Source of the DNA: an uncultured Acidimicrobiaceae bacterium
Lineage (GTDB): Bacteria > Actinomycetota > Acidimicrobiia > Acidimicrobiales > MedAcidi-G1
Assembly: GCA_913054115.1 (NCBI GenBank)
Contig: CAJXIS010000145.1
Coordinates: 1 to 6,084, forward strand
Length of the DNA stretch: 6,084 nucleotides
Direction of reading: 5' to 3'
This document shows positions 1 through 4,467 of the stretch, piece by piece; position 1 is the first letter of the stretch; every line of letters begins with the position of its first letter. The notes below the pieces were generated by a model. It made no database searches. It was not told the origin of the DNA and saw only the letters and a list, made by a program, of their open reading frames with translations. Made by a program: the position numbers and the translations under genes.

Positions 1-49
1 GCGACCACCGAGATCTACACTCTTTCCCTACACGACGCTCTTCCGATCT
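1..49 (+). other. Illumina P5 / Read-1 adapter contamination
   Basis: These 49 bases match the 3' 49 bases of the 58-base Illumina universal adapter (P5 flow-cell part followed by the Read-1 primer site), beginning GCGACCACCGAG and ending CGCTCTTCCGATCT. The first nine adapter bases are missing. Genomic sequence starts at base 50. The stretch carries no stop in the frame of the following gene, so an untrimmed annotation would fuse an adapter-encoded peptide to that protein. It also shows that base 1 is the end of an assembled contig. Confidence 0.98.
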
Positions 50-50
50 G

Positions 51-251
51 GTCGCCATGCCCCGCACGGACGGCGTCGAGCCACCGGTCCTCGTCCCCGG
101 CAACCCGCTCAAGATGTCGCGGGTCGCCGAGGGCCCCGAGACCCGGGTGCCGTGGGTGGGCGAGCACACCGCCGAGCTCCTCGCCGACGAGTTGGGCCTC
201 GACGCCGACGAGCTGGCCCGCCTACGCGCCGAAGGCGTCATCACCGACTGA
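51..251 (+). CDS. Family III CoA-transferase (CaiB/BaiF), C-terminal fragment
   Basis: This is the last 66 codons of a gene cut off by the contig edge; the reading frame enters from base 51 and ends at TGA 249-251. The first ATG, at 57, is probably internal and not the true start. The visible end contains GNPLKMS, then PWVGEHTAELLADELGLDAD, then an Arg-Leu-Arg-Ala-Glu-Gly tail. This GEHT followed by an L-x-x-E-L-G-L-D-type segment is the usual C-terminus of CaiB/BaiF family CoA-transferases, which move CoA between carboxylic acids or, in racemase relatives, epimerise 2-methylacyl-CoAs. The catalytic Asp lies in the missing part, so the substrate cannot be guessed and a racemase relative is equally possible. 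It converges with hicB, with 25 bases between the two stops. A second member of this superfamily lies at 2268-3434. Confidence 0.8.
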   Translation, partial: VAMPRTDGVEPPVLVPGNPLKMSRVAEGPETRVPWVGEHTAELLADELGLDADELARLRAEGVITD

Positions 252-276
252 CCCACTCCCCCGGTGGCGATGCGCC

Positions 277-672
277 TCAGCCGGCGAGAATCTGGCTGAC
301 CCGCTGGTGCGACACACCCATCAACGCCCCGGCGTCCCTGGTCGAGAGCCCGGAGGCGATCAGGCGCTCGGCCACCCGACGTCGCAAGGCCGCTTCCTCG
401 GTACGGGCCAGCCGGGTCGCCTCGCCTCGTTCCTCGAGTTCGGCGAGCAGATCGCGGACTTCGGCCGGAGGCGAGATCCGCACCACCAGCGGTCCGATCC
501 CGGCCTCGTCGATGTCGAGGAGCAGAGCGATCGCCTCGGTCGCCATCGCCTCGACCTGGTCGAGTCTCCTCGTCTGGCTGAACAGCCCCCCGATGGACGG
601 AATGTGGATCGCCCACCAGCGACCAGACCGCTCCACCTCGACCACGATCTCACCGGTCTCCGTGCCCTTCAT
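277..672 (-). CDS. hicB: HicB-like antitoxin with C-terminal helix-turn-helix
   Basis: The 131-residue product is the probable antitoxin and autorepressor partner of the HicA toxin encoded just upstream. Residues about 8-55 (VEVERSGRWWAIHIPSIGG, then a segment containing QVEAMATEAIALLLDID) look like the HicB partial RNase-H fold that binds and neutralises HicA. Residues 70-105 are Glu/Arg/Ala-rich and probably helical. Residues 106-131 (SGLSTRDAGALMGVSHQRVS) form a clear helix-turn-helix, as expected for an antitoxin that represses its own promoter. The start at 672 is supported by a GGAAGGA ribosome-binding site five bases upstream (678-684) and by the ATGA overlap with the hicA stop (TGA 671-669), which implies translational coupling. 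A longer frame open to 921 is only hicA read in another phase. The match is by motif and gene context, since HicB proteins are very diverse. Confidence 0.78.
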   Translation of the reverse strand: MKGTETGEIVVEVERSGRWWAIHIPSIGGLFSQTRRLDQVEAMATEAIALLLDIDEAGIGPLVVRISPPAEVRDLLAELEERGEATRLARTEEAALRRRVAERLIASGLSTRDAGALMGVSHQRVSQILAG

Positions 673-872
673 GCCGATCCTTCCGTTCCTCTGGCCGTTC
701 CGAGAATCCCTCGGGCGGTGATTTCGTTGATCTCGCGATGCCGCGGAATGATCAGTCGTCGGTCGCCGATGCGCCAGACCTCGTGATTCGCACCCTGACG
801 GATCAAACGAAGCTCCAGACCATTGCCACGGGCGACATCTCGAAGGAGACGTAGCAGTTCTCGCTTCTTCAT
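669..872 (-). CDS. hicA: HicA-like mRNA-interferase toxin
   Basis: The 67-residue product matches the size and layout of HicA toxins, small double-stranded-RNA-binding-fold endoribonucleases that cleave mRNA and arrest translation. It has MKKRELLRLLRDVA, then the Gly-Ala-Asn-His-Glu-Val-Trp segment around residues 27-33, whose His30 falls at the conserved HicA histidine. Next come GDRRLIIPRHREINEITARGI, the usual basic IPRH-x-E-I-N-E segment of actinobacterial members, and a short acidic tail. I chose ATG 872-870 because the family begins with M-K-x-R-E-L-L. The frame is open upstream to 971 with an ATG at 971 and a GTG at 914, but those extra residues do not resemble HicA. No good Shine-Dalgarno sequence precedes ATG 872, so a leaderless message is possible. 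The gene is more AT-rich than the operon to its right (bases 841-900 are 50% GC by hand count), which hints at horizontal acquisition. Confidence 0.8.
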   Translation of the reverse strand: MKKRELLRLLRDVARGNGLELRLIRQGANHEVWRIGDRRLIIPRHREINEITARGILGTARGTEGSA

Positions 873-887
873 GATCTTGGCAAGATC
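873..887. promoter_or_regulatory. Perfect palindrome at the hicA start, candidate HicB operator
   Basis: The sequence GATCTTG-G-CAAGATC is a perfect 7+1+7 inverted repeat whose edge abuts the hicA initiation codon (870-872). HicB carries a C-terminal helix-turn-helix, and HicB and HicAB complexes are known to repress their own promoters by binding palindromes, so this is the natural candidate site. Binding here would block initiation or early elongation of hicA transcription. No experimental or comparative support is available from the window. Confidence 0.5.
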
Positions 888-990
888 GACTTTCCGTGTC
901 AAGGCCAGTTGCACTAGCCACTTCTGGACGCCTCGATCACCGGGGCCGTCGATCAGGGACCAGTCTCCCACTGGACAGTGACAGCCCCGC

Positions 991-1012
991 TGGCCGACGG
1001 GTGGCCGTCGGG
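991..1012 (+). repeat. 11-bp imperfect tandem duplication that also forms a hairpin
   Basis: TGGCCGACGGG (991-1001) is followed directly by TGGCCGTCGGG (1002-1012), identical at 10 of 11 positions. The single A/T difference makes the inner parts complementary: CCGACGG (994-1000), a GTGG loop, and CCGTCGG (1005-1011). It lies in the divergent region between hicA and the acyl-CoA dehydrogenase operon, just before the candidate -10 element. No U-tract follows, so it is not a standard terminator. Function is unknown. Confidence 0.5.
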
Positions 1013-1014
1013 GC

Positions 1015-1020
1015 TAGAGT
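1015..1020 (+). promoter_or_regulatory. Possible -10 element (TAGAGT) of the acyl-CoA dehydrogenase operon
   Basis: TAGAGT fits the TAnnnT pattern of actinobacterial housekeeping -10 elements and lies 48 bases before the first ATG of the operon. A recognisable -35 is not visible; TGGCCG at 991-996 with an 18-base spacer is a poor match. The predicted start of transcription would fall around base 1027, inside the palindrome at 1026-1042, which is the arrangement expected for a repressor-controlled promoter. Confidence 0.35.
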
Positions 1021-1025
1021 TGGTT

Positions 1026-1042
1026 TCTGACACACCGTCAGA
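1026..1042. promoter_or_regulatory. TetR-type palindromic operator candidate
   Basis: TCTGAC-ACACC-GTCAGA is a perfect inverted repeat with six-base arms and a five-base spacer. It sits 25 bases before the start of the first operon gene and immediately after the TAGAGT element. Fatty-acid and steroid catabolic operons in actinobacteria are commonly controlled by TetR-family repressors that bind palindromes of about this size and are released by acyl-CoA ligands. The sequence differs from the KstR and KstR2 boxes as I know them, and no regulator gene lies in the window, so the protein that reads it is unknown. Confidence 0.5.
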
Positions 1043-1067
1043 TTTTCTGGACCAGCGGAACAGCCCC

Positions 1068-2261
1068 ATGGACTTCGACTTCTCTCCCGATCAGCAGGCC
1101 TTCCTCGCCGAGGTCGAGGCCTTCCTCGACGCCAACGACGACCCCGAGGTGTTCGACCCCACCCGGGAGAACATGGCCCAGATCGTCGACACGCCCAAGC
1201 GCCGCGCCCTCATGAAGAAGATCGGCGAACAGGGCTGGCTCGGCATCACCTGGCCGAAGCACTACGGCGGCAAGGAGGGCGAGGGCGTCTACGAGTACCT
1301 GCTCAACGAGGCGCTGGCCGCCCGCGGCGGGCCCCAGATCGGCAAGGGCGTCGGGATCATCGGCAAGACCCTCATCGCCCACGGCTCCGAGATCCTCAAG
1401 GAGGAGTTCCTCCCCAAGATCCTCGCCAACGAGGTCGAGTTCGCCATCGGCTACAGCGAACCCGAGGCCGGCTCCGACGCCGCCGCCATGAAGCTCAAGG
1501 CCGTCGCCACCGACGGCGGCTGGATTCTCAACGGCCAGAAGACCTGGACCACCTCGGCCCACTTCGCAGAGTGGTACTGGGTCGGCGCCCGCACCGACCC
1601 CGACGCCGCCAAGCACTTCGGCATCACGCTGTTCCTCGTGCCCCTCGACCACCCGGGCATCACGGTCCAGGGGATCATGACGATGGGCGACGAGATCACC
1701 AACGACGTGTTCTTCGACGACGTGTTCGTGCCCGACGAGTACGTCGTCGGCGAGCTCAACCACGGCTTCCAGTACATCTCCCAAGCCCTCGACCTCGAGC
1801 GCTTCACGATGTTCACCTTCTCGCCGATCCGACAGCGCCTCGACCTGCTGCTCGACCACGTCCGCAGCGCCACCCGTGACGGGCAACCCCTGAAGGACGA
1901 CCCCCGGGTGCGCTCACGCATCGCCCGCCTGGCCACCACCGCCGAGGTGGCACGGGGACTGGGCCTACGCGTCGTCGACGCCTCGGTGCAGGCCGAGCAC
2001 GGTGGCGGTCCCCCGCCGACCGTCGCCTCGTCGGAGTACAAGCTGTTCACGACCGAGTTCTCCAAGGTCCTCGCCGACGCCTCGATGGACCTCGGCGGCC
2101 CCGGCACCCAGCTGCGGGTCGGCACCGAAGAGGCCCCTATGGAGGGCCGGGCCGAGTCGACCTACCGCTACACGGTGCTCGACACCATCGGGGGCGGCAC
2201 CTCCGAGGTGCAGAAGAACATCATCACCCGACGGGGCCTCGGCCTCCCCAAGAACTTCTAG
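1068..2261 (+). CDS. Acyl-CoA dehydrogenase, catalytic (alpha-like) subunit
   Basis: The 397-residue flavoprotein has the usual acyl-CoA dehydrogenase length and order: helical N-domain (about 1-120), beta domain with YSEPEAGSDAAAMKLKA (129-145) and NGQKTWTTSAHFAEW (155-169), then the helical C-domain. It should form a trans-2-enoyl-CoA by alpha,beta-dehydrogenation. The catalytic base appears to be Glu244 in LDLER (241-245), the position used by isovaleryl-CoA and long-chain dehydrogenases. The alternative medium-chain site is Gly376 in IGGGTSEVQ. The usual R-x-Q-F-G-x-P-I-G motif of the C-domain is absent, replaced by a TRDGQPLKDDPRVR segment (269-282). This is typical of one subunit of actinobacterial alpha2beta2 dehydrogenases (FadE26 or FadE28 type). 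I chose ATG 1068 because MDFDFSPDQQ is the standard N-terminus. An upstream in-frame ATG at 978 would precede the promoter elements and adds unrelated residues. It opens the operon, and its partner is probably the gene at 4467-5576. Confidence 0.9.
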   Translation: MDFDFSPDQQAFLAEVEAFLDANDDPEVFDPTRENMAQIVDTPKRRALMKKIGEQGWLGITWPKHYGGKEGEGVYEYLLNEALAARGGPQIGKGVGIIGKTLIAHGSEILKEEFLPKILANEVEFAIGYSEPEAGSDAAAMKLKAVATDGGWILNGQKTWTTSAHFAEWYWVGARTDPDAAKHFGITLFLVPLDHPGITVQGIMTMGDEITNDVFFDDVFVPDEYVVGELNHGFQYISQALDLERFTMFTFSPIRQRLDLLLDHVRSATRDGQPLKDDPRVRSRIARLATTAEVARGLGLRVVDASVQAEHGGGPPPTVASSEYKLFTTEFSKVLADASMDLGGPGTQLRVGTEEAPMEGRAESTYRYTVLDTIGGGTSEVQKNIITRRGLGLPKNF

Positions 2262-2267
2262 GGCACC

Positions 2268-3434
2268 GTGGCCGACCGACCGCTGCTCGATGGCATCACC
2301 GTGCTCGACCTGGCCTCCGTGGGACCGGCCGCGCGCGCGGCGCGCTGGCTGGCCGACTGGGGCGCCGACGTGGTCAAGGTCGGACCGGTGCCGAAGGACG
2401 ACGGCGTGCAGATCACGCCGCCCGCCTACGCGTACAGCGCCCACCGCGGGATGCGCCGGGTGATGCTCGACCTCAAGTCCGATGCCGGCCGCGACGCCTT
2501 CCTGCGCCTCGCCGCCACGGCCGACGTCGTCATCGAGAGCTTCCGTCCCGGCGTGATCGACCGGCTGGGCATCGGCTACGACGCCCTGCGGGCCGCCAAC
2601 CCCGGCCTCGTGCTCTGCTCGACGACCGGCTTCGGCCAGACCGGGCCCCGGTCCGGGTGGGCCGGACACGACATCAACTACCTCGCCGCCGGCGGCTACC
2701 TGCACTGCTCGGGCCGTGACGGACGGGGCGCACCGGCGTTGGCCGGCGCCACGATCGCCGACTCGGCCGGAGGCGGGCTCCAGGCCGTGGCCGCCATCTG
2801 TGCGGCGCTCACCGCCAGGGCCACCACCGGCGAAGGCACCCACCTCGACGTCTCGATCGCCGATGGCGTGCTGTCGCTCATGTCGCTGGCGATCGACGAG
2901 TACCTCGCCGATGGCGTCGAACCCGGCCCCCGCCACGGGCTGCTGACCGGCCGCTACGCCTGGTACGACCTCTACGAGGCGTCCGACGGCGGCTGGCTGG
3001 CCGTGGGCGCCATCGAGCCCCGCTTCTTCGCCAACCTCTGCCGGGCACTCGGTTGCGAGCGGTGGATCGACTACCAGTACGACGACGACGCCATCGAGGC
3101 GATGCGCCGCGACTTCGCCGACGCCTTCGCCACCCGCACCCGTGACGAGTGGGCCGCCGACCTGGGGCCGGCCGACACCTGCGTCTCGGCGGTGCTCGAC
3201 ATCCCCGAGGTCGTTGCCGACGAACAGTTCGTGGCACGTGGCTCGTTCGTCGATGCCGTGCACCCGACAGCCGGCGCACTGCGCCAGGTGGCCGCACCCC
3301 TGGCCGGACAGGTCGATGCCACCACGCTGCCCGTCCCCGACTTCGCCGATCCGCACACCGACGAGGTACTCGCCGCAGTCGGCGTCGATGCCGACACGCT
3401 CGCCGCCTGGCGGGCCGAGGGGGCGATCGCATGA
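2268..3434 (+). CDS. Alpha-methylacyl-CoA racemase-type protein (family III CoA-transferase fold)
   Basis: The 388-residue protein has the CaiB/BaiF fold and a generic annotation would call it a CoA-transferase. The three residues known to act in alpha-methylacyl-CoA racemases (AMACR; His126, Asp156 and Glu241 in mycobacterial MCR) are all visible: His134 in GHDINYLA, Asp165 in ADSAGGG and Glu250 in AVGAIEPRFF. The spacing is nearly the same as in MCR (31 and 85 residues versus 30 and 85). The C-terminal half (FADAFATRTRDEW, then DTCVSAVLDIPEV and ARGSFVDA) also follows AMACR. These enzymes interconvert R and S 2-methylacyl-CoAs so that an S-specific dehydrogenase can act. One oddity is KVGPV at residues 37-41, where the family usually has an acidic residue after KV/RV. 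The start is GTG at 2268, six bases after the previous stop, with a short AGGG before it. Its stop overlaps the next ATG (ATGA). A true CoA-transferase remains possible. Confidence 0.85.
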   Translation: MADRPLLDGITVLDLASVGPAARAARWLADWGADVVKVGPVPKDDGVQITPPAYAYSAHRGMRRVMLDLKSDAGRDAFLRLAATADVVIESFRPGVIDRLGIGYDALRAANPGLVLCSTTGFGQTGPRSGWAGHDINYLAAGGYLHCSGRDGRGAPALAGATIADSAGGGLQAVAAICAALTARATTGEGTHLDVSIADGVLSLMSLAIDEYLADGVEPGPRHGLLTGRYAWYDLYEASDGGWLAVGAIEPRFFANLCRALGCERWIDYQYDDDAIEAMRRDFADAFATRTRDEWAADLGPADTCVSAVLDIPEVVADEQFVARGSFVDAVHPTAGALRQVAAPLAGQVDATTLPVPDFADPHTDEVLAAVGVDADTLAAWRAEGAIA

Positions 3435-3976
3435 GCGACGTGCCCACCACGGACCTCGCCGCGATCCCCGACGGCGTCCTCGCCAGGATCGGGCAGGTCC
3501 AGTACGAAAAGGAGGGCGGCTTCCCGGTCGAGCACGGCTACATCTGGAGCACCTGCGCCGCCACCGAGAACGGCAACCCGCTGTTCTGGGACGACGCCGT
3601 GGCCGCCGAGCTCACCGACGGCCCCATCGCCCCACCGACGATGCTGTCGGTCTGGTTCCGGCCCCACCACTGGTCGCCGGGACGCACCGAGCCGGCCGTG
3701 CCGCTGCAGGCCCACTTCGACCTCAAGGACGACCTCGACCTGCCCGAGGCGATCATCTCGTCGAACACCATCACCTTCCACGATCCGGTCCGCATCGGCG
3801 ACCGGGTCCGGTCCCGACAGGTCCTGAAGTCGATCAGCGAACCCAAGACCACGAAGCTGGGGCGGGGGCGGTTCTGGGTGATCGACGTCGAGTACCTGAA
3901 CCAGGACGACGCCCTGCTCGGCGTCGAGTCCTACACGGCGTTCGGCTACCGGCGCGACGAGGGTGGGTCTTCGTGA
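3431..3976 (+). CDS. MaoC-like dehydratase subunit (FAS1-type N-terminal hotdog), probably non-catalytic
   Basis: The 181-residue protein is a single hotdog-fold unit of the MaoC / FAS1-like dehydratase type. A ligand-facing segment TENGNPLFWDDAVA (45-58) is followed by GPIAPPTMLSVWF (64-76), then EAIISSNTITFHDPVRIGDRV (106-126) and a beta-rich C-terminus (WVIDVEYLN, then GVESYTAFGYRR). In catalytic MaoC hydratases the first segment carries Asp and His in a G-D-x-N-P-x-H pattern. Here the Asp position is taken by Glu or Asn and the His position by Phe or Trp. I therefore infer a structural subunit that pairs with the next gene product into one active enoyl-CoA hydratase, as for mycobacterial ChsH1/ChsH2. 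ATG 3431 overlaps the previous TGA by four bases and has a strong GAGGGGG ribosome-binding site before it. It probably acts in the cytoplasm on enoyl-CoA. Confidence 0.85.
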   Translation: MSDVPTTDLAAIPDGVLARIGQVQYEKEGGFPVEHGYIWSTCAATENGNPLFWDDAVAAELTDGPIAPPTMLSVWFRPHHWSPGRTEPAVPLQAHFDLKDDLDLPEAIISSNTITFHDPVRIGDRVRSRQVLKSISEPKTTKLGRGRFWVIDVEYLNQDDALLGVESYTAFGYRRDEGGSS

Positions 3977-4467
3977 CCACGCGACTCCTCCACGGCGACG
4001 TCGCCGTCGACGACACGCTTCCCCCGCTCGGGGTCGACGTGACCGCCACGACCGTCGTACTGGGCGCCCTCGCCTCGCGCGACTGGCGCCCCATGCACCA
4101 CGACAAGGACTTCGCCGTCGAGCGCAACGGCACGAGGGACATCTTCCTCAACACCCCCAACCAGGCCGCCTGGTTCGAGCGCTACGTCACCGACTGGACG
4201 GGACCGACCGGCCGCCTGGGCCGCATGACCTTCCGCATGAACACGTCGGTGTTCCCGGGCGACCACATGGTGTTCGGCGCCACCGTCACCGGCACCGACA
4301 TCGACGCCGCCGGCTGCGGCTGGGTCGACCTCGACGTGGCGCTCATGGTCGGCGACGTGGCCACCACCACCTGCGCCGTGCGGGTGGCGCTGCCGGTCGG
4401 CGACGACGACAACCCGTGGAACCGCCGGGGCGATGGCTGGCGGCCCGACAGCGAAGGCGAGAGCTGA
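3973..4467 (+). CDS. MaoC-like enoyl-CoA hydratase subunit, catalytic
   Basis: The 164-residue hotdog protein should add water to a trans-2-enoyl-CoA. The hydratase-2 signature is recognisable as ASRDWRPMHHDKDFAV (34-49), with Asp37 and His42 five residues apart, exactly as in G-D-x-N-P-x-H. A segment NTPNQAAWFERYVTDWTGP (60-78) and FRMNTSVFPGDHMVFGATV (87-105) complete the fold. The last 25 residues are polar and probably flexible. The start is GTG at 3973, overlapping the previous TGA as GTGA, with GAGGGTGGG five bases upstream (3959-3967); the open frame extends far upstream but that part is antisense-like shadow of the neighbouring genes. Its stop shares one base with the next start (TGATG). 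With the preceding subunit it likely forms a heteromeric hydratase that carries out the step after dehydrogenation. Confidence 0.85.
   Translation: MTTRLLHGDVAVDDTLPPLGVDVTATTVVLGALASRDWRPMHHDKDFAVERNGTRDIFLNTPNQAAWFERYVTDWTGPTGRLGRMTFRMNTSVFPGDHMVFGATVTGTDIDAAGCGWVDLDVALMVGDVATTTCAVRVALPVGDDDNPWNRRGDGWRPDSEGES

Noticed and set aside
874..902. TTGACA at 902-897 (minus) as a -35 of hicA with CAAGAT at 879-874 as the -10
   Set aside because: The spacing is 17 bases, but the -10 match is poor (3 of 6) and it would place the transcription start inside hicA, downstream of its only Met codon.
969..980. CACTG-GA-CAGTG short palindrome between hicA and the operon
   Set aside because: Five-base arms with a two-base centre, outside the likely promoter core, with no second copy nearby.
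978..1067. 30-residue N-terminal extension of the first acyl-CoA dehydrogenase from ATG 978
   Set aside because: The residues do not resemble the family, and the extension would begin upstream of the TAGAGT element and the palindrome. MDFDFSPDQQ is the standard start.
1965..3356. 463-codon open frame on the minus strand opposite the dehydrogenase and racemase genes
   Set aside because: It is low-complexity, rich in Gly, Val, Arg, His and Asp, with no recognisable domain, and it mirrors the codon structure of two well-identified + strand genes. Long antisense frames are usual at this GC content.
3142..3972. In-frame N-terminal extension of the catalytic MaoC gene
   Set aside because: The extra residues are Arg/Pro-rich shadow of the racemase and first MaoC gene. 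The GTG at 3973 with GAGGGTGGG upstream gives a normal single-domain hydratase.
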